A DNA stretch of 64,000 nt from Betaproteobacteria bacterium (GTDB lineage Bacteria; Bdellovibrionota_B; Oligoflexia; Silvanigrellales; Silvanigrellaceae): the NCBI GenBank assembly GCA_016868315.1, contig VGHE01000006.1, positions 124,001-188,000 of the forward strand. Reading direction: 5' to 3'. This document shows, piece after piece, positions 16,777-25,341 of this stretch. The notes beneath the pieces are model-generated. The model was not told the origin of the DNA. It saw only the letters and a list, made by a program, of their open reading frames with translations, and searched no databases. Position numbers and translations under genes: made by a program. Numbering within the stretch: the stretch's first letter is position 1; each line of letters starts with the position of its first letter.

Positions 16777-17382
16777 GTGGCTATTATCAATGAAGAGACC
16801 AATGAAATCCACTTGAAGATTCTTCTGGTAGGGGCGCAAGGATGTGGGAAGACCACCAATCTGCAGAGCCTTTACAAGCAAACAGCGGGCGACCTTGCAA
16901 CGCGGCTTTTCGACCTGCACGGCATGTCGGCGCGCAATGCCTTTTTTGATTTTTTGCCACTAACACTTGGAAAACATCAGAATCACGATGTCCGCGCGCA
17001 CCTCTACACACTTCCCCATCACACTATGCTCCCCTCTATGAACCAAGCTCTACTCGCTGGTGCAGATGGCGCAATTTTGGTCGTCGATAGCCGCCTCGCC
17101 AAACTTCCTCAGAGTGAAGAGCAATTTGTCCGGATGAAAGATTTGGTGCGCCTGGCGCATAAAAATATTCACGACTTTCCAGTCGTGATCCAATTCAATC
17201 ACCGCGACGACCCGCAGGCCGTGCCGATGGAAGCACTTCGTCTTGCATTCCACCTCGAAAATTCACCCACAGTTGAATCTGTCGCGGTGCAAGACATCGG
17301 AACAGTGGAATGTCTAGACGCGTTGGCAGACATGATACTTAACCAGATGGAAGTGCCTGCTCCACTCGATGCGCCTGTCTGA
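16777..17382 (+). CDS. MglA-like small GTPase with degenerate switch residues
   Basis: 201 residues, aligning without gaps to the polarity GTPase MglA over its core, so residue numbers coincide with those I know for Myxococcus MglA. The P-loop GAQGCGKT (19-26) and the FFDFLPLTLG segment (56-65) are clear. Arg53 is kept, but Thr54 is Asn, the PGQ of switch II (80-82) is Pro-His-His, and the G4 motif NKRD (141-144) is Asn-His-Arg-Asp. It should bind nucleotide weakly or not hydrolyse GTP normally. The GTG at 16777 is preferred because aggag lies 7 bases upstream; TTG at 16771 is too close. No mglB or roadblock gene is adjacent. Confidence 0.85.
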   Translation: MAIINEETNEIHLKILLVGAQGCGKTTNLQSLYKQTAGDLATRLFDLHGMSARNAFFDFLPLTLGKHQNHDVRAHLYTLPHHTMLPSMNQALLAGADGAILVVDSRLAKLPQSEEQFVRMKDLVRLAHKNIHDFPVVIQFNHRDDPQAVPMEALRLAFHLENSPTVESVAVQDIGTVECLDALADMILNQMEVPAPLDAPV

Positions 17383-17397
17383 AAGAATTCATTTCTG

Positions 17398-18651
17398 TTA
17401 CGGGTGAAGCAACGAAGAAACATGCACCGCCCAGGAGTCGCCGCGAAGTTTCTCGGCTGGAGAAAGGCGCAGATGGGTGACGGTACGCTCGAGAAATCCC
17501 GATGCAAGCGCGCGACAAATGCGGGCATCCTGCCACAGACTCTCGAGAACCTGATTCGGATACACAGCGTTGAGCCAAGCCAAGGGAAGACCTGACTGCG
17601 TGCGCAGCAATGTGAGAATCATTTCCTGAAGAGCATCTGAACGCGTGCGTTGCTCTTGAGCCCAAACAATTTCAAAGAGCCTTTCAGAATCTTCACGAAA
17701 CGACAACGCATCGTCGCCGGCCTGGCTCCGTGGCTGCAATTGCCCCACTTGATAACGTCGGCCCAAGGGATGTTCGGGAGTGGGAGGCAAAAGACCATGA
17801 GCGCCCGTTCCGAGTCCGAGGTAAGGGAGTCCATACCAGTACAAACGATTGTGCCTCGAGGCGGTTCTCGAGAAATTGCTCGTTTCGTGCTGCGCAAGTC
17901 CTAAACGCGCACAGGTCTGTGAAATGTACTCGTACTCTGCCACCACGGCCTCATCACTTGCATTTTCTTCGGCGCGGAAGGCCGTGCTCTCCTCGATGGT
18001 CAATAAATAGCAGGACACCCCACTGGCACCGCTCTGAACCAGTTTTTCGATTTCGGAAACGATGTTTCTTTGCTGCTGCAGTGGCCTGATTCCAAAAATC
18101 AAATCCACCTGAATATTCTCAATGCCTGCGGCTCGTGCCGAGAGAATATTTTGCACAACCTGCTCGGGTGAGTGCTTGCGCCCCAGGTAATTCAACACAA
18201 GCGGATTCAACCCCTGTGCTCCCAGAGTGATGCGATCTACGCCAAGCTCGAACATCTCTTTGAAATGCTTTTCGACATTCGAGAATGGATTACTCTCGAC
18301 AGTAAACTCTTCAATTTCGAAGCGTGCACGAATTTTTTCGACCAGAGGCTTGTACCGCGCCGCAGGAAAAAGACTGGGCGTTCCACCTCCGAAATACAAA
18401 GTCGCAACCCGTATGTGCTCTGGTACAGAGGCAAGCAACAGATCGAGCTGTGCCGGCAAAGCAGCAAAGAACGCGTCGACATCGGCCTTTGTGAAGCGTG
18501 CTGTTTTAACGAAATCACAATACGGACAGATGTGCGGACAAAAAGGAACATGAACATAAATTCCAAGCCTCGCTCGGGCTGCAAAATCGGCAGCCAGACC
18601 CGAGGCCTGAAAAAAATGCTCCTTCATCAGCTCCTGGCTTGGGATAATCAC
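17398..18651 (-). CDS. hemW: Radical SAM protein HemW (CPO-like heme chaperone)
   Basis: HemW-type radical SAM protein, related to oxygen-independent coproporphyrinogen oxidase; known members bind heme and act in heme delivery. 417 residues. YVHVPFCPHICPYCDF carries the CxxxCxxC iron-sulfur motif near residue 40; YFGGGTPSLF and the ESNPFSN and QVDLIFGI strands of the barrel follow, and the C-terminal HemN_C-like region is present. GTG at 18651 gives this length; ATG at 18627 has aggag only 3 bases away, so the start is uncertain by 8 codons. tldE ends 9 bases upstream. Confidence 0.9.
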   Translation of the reverse strand: MIIPSQELMKEHFFQASGLAADFAARARLGIYVHVPFCPHICPYCDFVKTARFTKADVDAFFAALPAQLDLLLASVPEHIRVATLYFGGGTPSLFPAARYKPLVEKIRARFEIEEFTVESNPFSNVEKHFKEMFELGVDRITLGAQGLNPLVLNYLGRKHSPEQVVQNILSARAAGIENIQVDLIFGIRPLQQQRNIVSEIEKLVQSGASGVSCYLLTIEESTAFRAEENASDEAVVAEYEYISQTCARLGLAQHETSNFSRTASRHNRLYWYGLPYLGLGTGAHGLLPPTPEHPLGRRYQVGQLQPRSQAGDDALSFREDSERLFEIVWAQEQRTRSDALQEMILTLLRTQSGLPLAWLNAVYPNQVLESLWQDARICRALASGFLERTVTHLRLSPAEKLRGDSWAVHVSSLLHP

Positions 18652-18660
18652 ACCAAAGGC

Positions 18661-20004
18661 TCAGCCTTCACATGTAATGGAAAGCGACGACACAGCCACA
18701 GGAGGACAAACACCTGCCGATGTGCGTTCTTGCTTTTTATCAATAGCAACAATCGATTTGAGCAGAGTCAGGATGTCGCCTGCAACCGTCACGCCTTCAA
18801 GGCTGGATTTCTTTCCATTTTCGATGCGGAAGCCTTTGAATGGCAGCGAGAAGGAGCCCTGCAGCGCATTGACACCGGCATGCAGAGCCTCAACGTCATC
18901 AACCCAAATACAATTCTCTGCAATGCTTCCAAGGCCATTGCCTGCAGCGACGTTGTAGAACCAAGAACCAACAGTCATTTTCGCACCCACGCGCGCATGA
19001 CCGGTGGATTGTGTGCCAAAGCTTCTGGCAGTGACCGAATGATGCCATAGCCCTTTGAGAACTCCTTTTTCGACCAGCGCTGTTTTGCGCACGGCGGTTC
19101 CTTCACCATCAAATAGCGCGGGAGCAACGCTCCATTCGTGAAACGGATCATCTGAGAGACTCAGGAGTTCGCTTGCCATCGTCTGCCCGAGCGATTCACG
19201 TGTGTGCAGTGATTGCTTATCGAGAATATTCTGCGCACTGAACAGATTTCCAAATGCACCAAGCAAATCTAAGAACGCTTGGCCAGAGAAAATCACAGGA
19301 TACTGCCCCGAGGGGATCTTGATGGGATGCAGATGTGCCACCAGAGTTTCGCCGGCCACCTGAACAACATCGTCCATCTTCAGTTTCTCAAAAGCATCTT
19401 CTTCGCCCCAGTGACCAGCTGCACGTGAACTCTTCCCTTGTGCTTGCCCAACGGCATAAAGGTAAGTGGACACAACACTGCTGGCCTGTGTGCGCATCAA
19501 CCCACGCGTGTTGGCATAGAAGCGCTCCACCGCGCGTTGAGTGAGTGCATTGTAGGGCACCCCCTGAATATCTGGATGAAACTTTTTGAGCTGCTCAACA
19601 GCTGTTTTTAATTTCTCAGCCATCTTTTCAATAGACGCAGGCTGTGCCGTTGCACCCGAGCGAGCTGATGCGGAGGAATTTACGTCGCCTGCATCTGCAG
19701 CCAGTGGCAAGCGCGGAAGATCTTCAGACGGACCAAGTGGTGCTGCCTCGAGTGCAACATCTACTGCTGCGAGCAGCTCATTAAAATCAAGCGACGTGAG
19801 CTGAACAACTCCTATGCGTTTGTCAGAGTTCCAGACCCTCAAAGTCACGCCCGTGCGCTGTGATGCACTTTGATCGAGAGTGTTTGACTCCTTCACCTTA
19901 ACCGTTTGATCGGCAACGCTGCTTCCCGAGAGATCAAGCTCAATGCCGGGGCGCGCGCTTTGAATTTTTGACAGAAGAGTTTTGATTTCATCCGTATGCA
20001 ACAT
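18661..20004 (-). CDS. tldE: TldE/PmbA metalloprotease subunit
   Basis: Non-metal-binding partner of the TldD/TldE heterodimeric protease, which trims leader or unfolded peptides (for example in microcin and CcdA processing). 447 residues. The C-terminal segments VIFSGQAFLDLLGAF, GEGTAVRKTALVEKGVLKG and the N-rich ending are typical; the HExxxH motif of TldD is absent, as expected for TldE. It follows tldD with no gap (the TldD stop is at 20005). Confidence 0.9.
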   Translation of the reverse strand: MLHTDEIKTLLSKIQSARPGIELDLSGSSVADQTVKVKESNTLDQSASQRTGVTLRVWNSDKRIGVVQLTSLDFNELLAAVDVALEAAPLGPSEDLPRLPLAADAGDVNSSASARSGATAQPASIEKMAEKLKTAVEQLKKFHPDIQGVPYNALTQRAVERFYANTRGLMRTQASSVVSTYLYAVGQAQGKSSRAAGHWGEEDAFEKLKMDDVVQVAGETLVAHLHPIKIPSGQYPVIFSGQAFLDLLGAFGNLFSAQNILDKQSLHTRESLGQTMASELLSLSDDPFHEWSVAPALFDGEGTAVRKTALVEKGVLKGLWHHSVTARSFGTQSTGHARVGAKMTVGSWFYNVAAGNGLGSIAENCIWVDDVEALHAGVNALQGSFSLPFKGFRIENGKKSSLEGVTVAGDILTLLKSIVAIDKKQERTSAGVCPPVAVSSLSITCEG

Positions 20005-21480
20005 TTAAGCACGTCCTCCGACAGTGATGTTGTCGACCTTAAGATGTGGCTGCCCAACGGTCGTGTAGATTGTGCCACTGACGGAACCACAAAAACCCGG
20101 AGCCAACTCGATATCATTGGCGCAGGCGGAAATCTTTTTCATAATATCCACAGCAGTTCCAATTAAGGTTGCGCCCTTGACGGGCTTTGTGAGTTTACCT
20201 TTTTCAATTAAGTAGGCTTCCCCAACAGCGAAGTTGAATTCGCCCGTGGCTCCCACACTTCCTCCACCCATTTTTTTGCAGTAGAGACCCGTTTCGCAGC
20301 TTGCAATGAGTTCTTCCGGAGTGAATTTTCCGGGTGCAATGAATGTATTGCGCATCCGGCTCGCTGGAGCAAACGCGAAGTTTTGCCTTCTGCCGCTTCC
20401 GGAACGGGGATGACCGAAGCGCATCGATCCTGCGCGATCAACAATAAAGTTACGCAAGATTCCATTTTCAATAAGAAGCGTGGATTGTGCGGGCATGCCT
20501 TCGTCGTCCATATCAGTGGAACCAAAGGCACCTTCAGTCACGCCCTCATCCCAGGCCGTGAGACTTTCATGGGCAATTTGCTTTCCAAGCGAGTCAGCAA
20601 AGGGAGTCGTCTTGCGCTCGATTTGTGTTGTCTCGAGCAAATGGCCGCACGCCTCGTGAAAAATCACGCCACCAAAGCGATTGGCCATGACCAGCGGATA
20701 CTGCCCTGCACTCACGTAATCGGCACGGAGCATGACTTTGGCCGACGCAGCGATTTCATCCACAATCGGGTTCAAATCGACCTCTTCGAGGAAGCGTGGC
20801 TGTCCTGTGGAGGCGCGTTGCTCGTGCAACGATGTGCGGTGTGTTCCGTCAACACAATTCACTCCCGCACGAGCTAGCTGATGCAGGCGAATATCGCGCG
20901 CAAACACACCATCCGATGCCGCTACGAGAACCTCTTGCCAGTCGCGGAAAGCCGAAGTTTGGTCGCTCTGCAAATGGGCAACGTTTTTGTTCAGCGAGGA
21001 AGACATTGCCAAGAGCCGCTCCGACAACGCGCCCACCCCCGCACAAGCAGCCAACCACTCATCCTTGCGTTTCAATACAGCAAAATCTCGCAACGGCTCA
21101 AGCTGTACGTCGCGTCCAATCGAGGAGAGCATACGGCTGCTACAACCCAGCATGCCGAGCGCCTGGTCAACCGCCCAGCGCAACCCTTCACGTGAGAGAT
21201 CATTGGTGCTGACGTAGACATCTTGCGAGCCCTTGAAACAGCGCACGCCAGCTCCCAGGGAGAACGACGGAGCAACAGAGGTCACTTTGCCGTTTTCAGT
21301 GGAAACCCGCAGGGTATTTCGCTTCTCGAGGAAAATTTCTGAGAAATCGGCGCCGGAGCGACGTGCATGTCCCAGGAGCAGCGACAACAGGGGGCGCCAG
21401 GACTCCCCAAATGAGCCGTCTTGAGCGGCTCGAACGCTGGCAAAGCTGCTATCGAAATCTCGTTCCAACAATGGTCTCAT
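20005..21480 (-). CDS. tldD: TldD metalloprotease subunit
   Basis: Catalytic zinc subunit of the TldD/TldE protease. 491 residues from the ATG at 21480, which has aaagg about 8 bases upstream and gives the usual family length; an in-frame start at 21648 would add 56 residues and overlap the aspS promoter region. The HEACGHLLE metal motif (HExxxH) lies near residue 270, followed by the RNFIVDR-type segment and a GSGRRQNF stretch. Transcribed divergently from aspS, 130 bases away. Confidence 0.93.
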   Translation of the reverse strand: MRPLLERDFDSSFASVRAAQDGSFGESWRPLLSLLLGHARRSGADFSEIFLEKRNTLRVSTENGKVTSVAPSFSLGAGVRCFKGSQDVYVSTNDLSREGLRWAVDQALGMLGCSSRMLSSIGRDVQLEPLRDFAVLKRKDEWLAACAGVGALSERLLAMSSSLNKNVAHLQSDQTSAFRDWQEVLVAASDGVFARDIRLHQLARAGVNCVDGTHRTSLHEQRASTGQPRFLEEVDLNPIVDEIAASAKVMLRADYVSAGQYPLVMANRFGGVIFHEACGHLLETTQIERKTTPFADSLGKQIAHESLTAWDEGVTEGAFGSTDMDDEGMPAQSTLLIENGILRNFIVDRAGSMRFGHPRSGSGRRQNFAFAPASRMRNTFIAPGKFTPEELIASCETGLYCKKMGGGSVGATGEFNFAVGEAYLIEKGKLTKPVKGATLIGTAVDIMKKISACANDIELAPGFCGSVSGTIYTTVGQPHLKVDNITVGGRA

Positions 21481-21610
21481 GGCAATGCCTTTCCCCTTGA
21501 CGCGGTCTTCTTGTCTCGCAGGTTTGCTGTGATAGACAAAGAAGGCCATTGAGCGTGCTTGAAGCAGGAAAGATGGCGCAAACTCCGACTCAAGACAAGG
21601 ACTGCACACC

Positions 21611-23386
21611 ATGAAAGCTCTGCGTAGCCACACCTGCGGTGAACTCAATGCTCAGGCCATTGGCCAAGACGTCCGCCTGATGGGCTTTGCGCATGCCGTG
21701 CGCAACCTCGGCGGCCTACTGTTCATCGATCTACGCGATCACCATGGAATCACTCAGGTTATTATCCATCCTGAGCAGTCATTCTTTGCTGCAGCCAGTG
21801 ACCTGCGCTCGGAATCGGTCATTGCCATTGAAGGCAAAGTACGGCGCCGCGAGTCGGTGAACAACAAAATCCCAACCGGTGAGATTGAGGTCATTTGCTC
21901 GCATTTTGAGCTCGAATCACCCTCAGATATTCTGCCTTTTCCGGTGGCTCATAACCCCAAAGAAGAGAGCGAAGACACGCGGCTCAAATACCGTTTCCTC
22001 GACCTCCGCACCGAAAAAATGCACCGCAACATCATCTTCCGCTCACAGTTTATCCATTACCTGCGCAACAAAATGGTCGACCTCGGATTTTTGGAATTCC
22101 AAACCCCCATACTCACCAGCAGCTCTCCCGAAGGCGCACGTGACTTCCTTGTGCCGAGCCGCCTTCACCCCGGCCATTTCTACGCCCTTCCGCAAGCGCC
22201 ACAGCAGTTTAAGCAACTTTTGATGTGCTCTGGTTTCGATCGCTATTTCCAAATTGCACCCTGCTTTCGCGACGAAGATGCACGCGCCGACCGCAGCCCA
22301 GGTGAGTTCTACCAGCTCGATGTTGAGATGGCCTTTGCAACACAAGAGGAAATTTTCACCGTTATTGAAAAGCTGATGGTGGATTTGTTCACACGCTTCT
22401 CCGATCGCCCTATTCTTGAAAATCCCTTCCCGCGCATCCCGTATCGAACCGCACTTGAAAAGTATGGCTCCGACAAGCCTGACTTGCGCTTCGGGCTCGA
22501 GATGGTGGACGTCAGCACGATTTTCGCAAGCTCAAACTTCGAGGTTTTCCAAAAAACACTGCAGGCAAAACGCGGCGTGCTGCGCGCCATCCACTTGCCA
22601 CAGGGAGCCGCACAGAGCCGCAAGTTTTTCGACGATGCCCAAGCCCAGGCACGCGCCTTCGGCCTCGGTGGCTTGCCGTATCTGTCACTCAAAGATGGTG
22701 AATGGAAAGGAAGCCTGCAAAAGCAAACAACCGACACTGAGCGCGCTGCACTTTCTCAAGCAATGAATCTAGAAAATGGCGATGCCGTGGCGTTCATCGT
22801 AGGCGAAGACTCACGCACAGTGCTTGGCTTGGGCGGAAAAATGCGCTCTTGGCTTGCAGAAACACTCAAGGTCGAAAAAAAGCACGGCTGGGCCTTCTGC
22901 TGGATTGTCGATTTCCCCTTCTACGAGTGGAACGAAGACGAGCAGAAAATCGACTTCTGCCACAATCCTTTTTCCATGCCCCAAGGTGGCCTAGACGCTC
23001 TCAATGGCCAAGATCCTCTCGACATCCTTGCCTACCAATACGACATTGTCTGCAATGGCGTGGAGCTTTCTTCGGGAGCCATCCGCAACCATCGCCGCGA
23101 CATCATGAAGCGTGCATTTGAACTCGCCGGCTACACCGAAGACGACATCCAAACGCGCTTTCCTGCACTGTGGAACGCCTTCAGTTACGGTCCACCGCCA
23201 CATGGCGGCATTGCGCCCGGCGTTGACCGCATGATCATGCTTCTCTTGGATGAGCCCAACATTCGTCAGGTGATTGCGTTCCCGCTCAATCAAAAAGGCC
23301 AGGACTTGTTGATGAATGCCCCTTCCTCGGTCAAAGAGAAGCAGCTCCAGGACGTCCATATTTCTCTGCGAGGCACGTCAAAATAG
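21611..23386 (+). CDS. aspS: Aspartyl-tRNA synthetase
   Basis: Class II synthetase that charges tRNA-Asp. 591 residues, the bacterial length with the inserted GAD domain. The OB-fold anticodon domain is at the N-terminus (VRLMGFAHAVRNLGGLLFIDLRD). Motif 2 is FRDEDARADRSPGEFYQLDVEM, seen as FRDEDARADRS then a Glu-Phe-Tyr segment, and motif 3 GIAPGVDRMIMLLLDE lies near the C-terminus. It is a single gene divergent from tldD. Confidence 0.96.
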   Translation: MKALRSHTCGELNAQAIGQDVRLMGFAHAVRNLGGLLFIDLRDHHGITQVIIHPEQSFFAAASDLRSESVIAIEGKVRRRESVNNKIPTGEIEVICSHFELESPSDILPFPVAHNPKEESEDTRLKYRFLDLRTEKMHRNIIFRSQFIHYLRNKMVDLGFLEFQTPILTSSSPEGARDFLVPSRLHPGHFYALPQAPQQFKQLLMCSGFDRYFQIAPCFRDEDARADRSPGEFYQLDVEMAFATQEEIFTVIEKLMVDLFTRFSDRPILENPFPRIPYRTALEKYGSDKPDLRFGLEMVDVSTIFASSNFEVFQKTLQAKRGVLRAIHLPQGAAQSRKFFDDAQAQARAFGLGGLPYLSLKDGEWKGSLQKQTTDTERAALSQAMNLENGDAVAFIVGEDSRTVLGLGGKMRSWLAETLKVEKKHGWAFCWIVDFPFYEWNEDEQKIDFCHNPFSMPQGGLDALNGQDPLDILAYQYDIVCNGVELSSGAIRNHRRDIMKRAFELAGYTEDDIQTRFPALWNAFSYGPPPHGGIAPGVDRMIMLLLDEPNIRQVIAFPLNQKGQDLLMNAPSSVKEKQLQDVHISLRGTSK

Positions 23387-23459
23387 TTTCGCCTACGTCG
23401 GCAGCACGCTGGCCCACGGCGTAGAATATAAGCGTGAACTGCTGCTCTGGAGTGGCGCA

Positions 23460-24386
23460 ATGAATTTGCACAAATCCGCACCCTTTAAAGCCGCGATGCT
23501 GGCGCTCCTGCTCCTGTGCAGAGGACGTGCCGATGCTGCTGCATTTTGGTATGACCAAGCCGAGCGGCTACAGCTTGTCAGTGCGACTTTGCTCGATGGT
23601 GTGCCCATTTCAGAGCCGGTTCCGACCACCGGTCACTTGGGCTTCCGCCTGCTGACGAGTCTGCTGCCCAAACCCAATCCCAAGGTTGGCGACAAAGCTG
23701 AGAAGGTTCCGGCAGCACCTCTGCACACCATACCGACCATTTCGGGTGGTTATCCTTTTGCACGTTCAGGCAGGTACACCTTGGTTGGAACCGCTTGGAC
23801 TGGTTATCTGCCACTAGCCAAATCCATGGCCAAAAAGATTCGCGTGGATGCCTCCATCAACCAATATATTTTTGGTGCAAGTCTCGAGAATATTTTTCGT
23901 CACCCGCGCATGTTTCTGATTACAAGCATCGGGGTGCAATACGGCAAAGCACAGGTGCTTGGTGCCATCACGGAAGATAAGGTGAACGATAAATTTGATA
24001 CAGCACTGACCAGTGCCTACATCGCCCAAACCGTCCAGGGGCGACGCGTGCCGATGTGGATCAATGGCATGTTGGTTTTTAGGCGAGGCAAATCGACGTT
24101 TCTCATTGAGAAAGAAAAGACCGAATTTGAGCGCTCAGAAACCATGTCTGACGCGCCGGTGCCGTTTGCCTTTCAGTTTGGTATTGGATTGACCATAAAG
24201 AAGTCGATTCATTTGGCAATTTCGGAGTACATTGTTCCTAACCGACTGATTATGCCTCGCATCAGCCTTGCGTATCAGTATGCCTTCGGCAAACAATCCA
24301 ACGAAAAAGAGCTCACTCCAGCTGAAAAATCACGAACCAGCAAAAAGTCGCGCAAGCGCAAACCCAAAAAACAAAAAATCGAGTGA
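23460..24386 (+). CDS. Exported, probable outer-membrane protein, unknown
   Basis: 308 residues from the ATG at 23460 with tggag 7-8 bases upstream. A signal peptide ends after ADAAA (about 27). The mature part alternates short amphipathic strands (GYPFARSGRYTLVGTAW, MFLITSIGVQYGKAQ, HLAISEYIVPNRLIMP, PRISLAYQYAFG) as in a beta-barrel, but the last 30 residues are extremely Lys/Arg rich, which is unusual for a barrel end. It is followed 24 bases later by the tri-heme lipoprotein. Family not recognised. Confidence 0.65.
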   Translation: MNLHKSAPFKAAMLALLLLCRGRADAAAFWYDQAERLQLVSATLLDGVPISEPVPTTGHLGFRLLTSLLPKPNPKVGDKAEKVPAAPLHTIPTISGGYPFARSGRYTLVGTAWTGYLPLAKSMAKKIRVDASINQYIFGASLENIFRHPRMFLITSIGVQYGKAQVLGAITEDKVNDKFDTALTSAYIAQTVQGRRVPMWINGMLVFRRGKSTFLIEKEKTEFERSETMSDAPVPFAFQFGIGLTIKKSIHLAISEYIVPNRLIMPRISLAYQYAFGKQSNEKELTPAEKSRTSKKSRKRKPKKQKIE

Positions 24387-24410
24387 ATGAATAAAAGGGG
24401 ATGACGCAAC

Positions 24411-25313
24411 ATGGTGAAAAAGAGCATGCTCCGAATCCTTGAAATCACGTTTATATCTTCTCTGTGCCTCCTCATGTCTGCGTGTGCTGCTTACGACTTG
24501 GGAAATGAAGGGAAGAAAGTTTTTCCTCCAGAGAACGTTGAGAATCCAATTTGGGAAGACAACATTAAAAATATTGTTGAGTTCAAATGTGCCAGCTGCC
24601 ATACCCCAAAGGAGCCCTGGTACAAGCCCAAAAACACCCCCCCAGAACGCAACGCTGAAAATCCAAACTTCAGCCTCGAAAATATCGCTCTACAAGCCTT
24701 TTTTGACCAGAGAAATCAGGAGATGATGAGAAAGGTAAAGCAGTGCATTGAAAGTATCTGCGGCAAAGACGGTATTCCGATGCCACCGAAATACGCCACT
24801 CCTTTGGATGAAAAGGAAAAACAGGGACTTTTGAATTTTGTTTCACAATTCATTGTTCGAGCGCCTTCAACACTCAGTCAATTTTTCCAATCAAAGTGCG
24901 CCACATGCCACGGCGACGATGGCAAATCAAAGTCTCCTTCAACCTCAAACAAAGCTATCGGTGAAAGCCAATCAGATACGTTTGCCAAATATCAAAATGC
25001 CTACAAGACTCTGCAGGCCATGGAACCCTACCGCACCGGTTACACCGATGAAGACGCTCTGGCAGACTGGAACAAAATCACCGGTAAAAGCCTAAGTTCC
25101 TTCTTCACCAGCAAATGTGCACTCTGTCATGGTGACAACGGCAGTGCCAAGAGCAATTCCACAAGCAACAAGAAGATTGGTGAAAGCCAGTCGGACACCT
25201 TCGACAAATACAAGAATGCCTATAGCACGCTGCCTGCGATGGCAGCCTACCGCACCGGTTACACCGATGAGGACGCTCGCAAAGACTGGCAATTTATTAC
25301 CGGAAAACAATGA
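24411..25313 (+). CDS. Tri-heme c-type cytochrome lipoprotein
   Basis: 300 residues. The signal sequence ends in LMSAC, a lipobox, so it is a membrane-anchored periplasmic or outer-membrane electron carrier. Three heme c attachment motifs are visible: CASCH near residue 60, CATCH near 163 and CALCH near 236. The last two lie in a tandem duplication of 73 residues each (155-227 and 228-300). Each repeat has a conserved Met about 50 residues after the heme motif (AMEPYRTGY, AMAAYRTGY) that could be the distal ligand. No oxidase or photosynthetic partner is next to it, so its electron partners are unknown. Confidence 0.85.
   Translation: MVKKSMLRILEITFISSLCLLMSACAAYDLGNEGKKVFPPENVENPIWEDNIKNIVEFKCASCHTPKEPWYKPKNTPPERNAENPNFSLENIALQAFFDQRNQEMMRKVKQCIESICGKDGIPMPPKYATPLDEKEKQGLLNFVSQFIVRAPSTLSQFFQSKCATCHGDDGKSKSPSTSNKAIGESQSDTFAKYQNAYKTLQAMEPYRTGYTDEDALADWNKITGKSLSSFFTSKCALCHGDNGSAKSNSTSNKKIGESQSDTFDKYKNAYSTLPAMAAYRTGYTDEDARKDWQFITGKQ
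24873..25310 (+). repeat. Tandem 219-bp duplication inside the tri-heme gene
   Basis: Units 24873-25091 and 25092-25310 encode 73 residues each and are about three quarters identical in protein, sharing the blocks STSNK, IGESQSDTF and YRTGYTDEDA. The duplication adds one heme domain. Confidence 0.9.
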
Positions 25314-25341
25314 GACCGCAGGGCGGCTGCGGCAATCTCGC

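Noticed and set aside
18172-19050. 292-codon plus-strand open frame
   Set aside because: It is antisense to hemW and tldE, whose conserved motifs show the coding strand.
25316-25332. CCGCAG/CTGCGG hairpin between convergent genes
   Set aside because: Six perfect pairs but no T-run on either strand, so it is not called a terminator.
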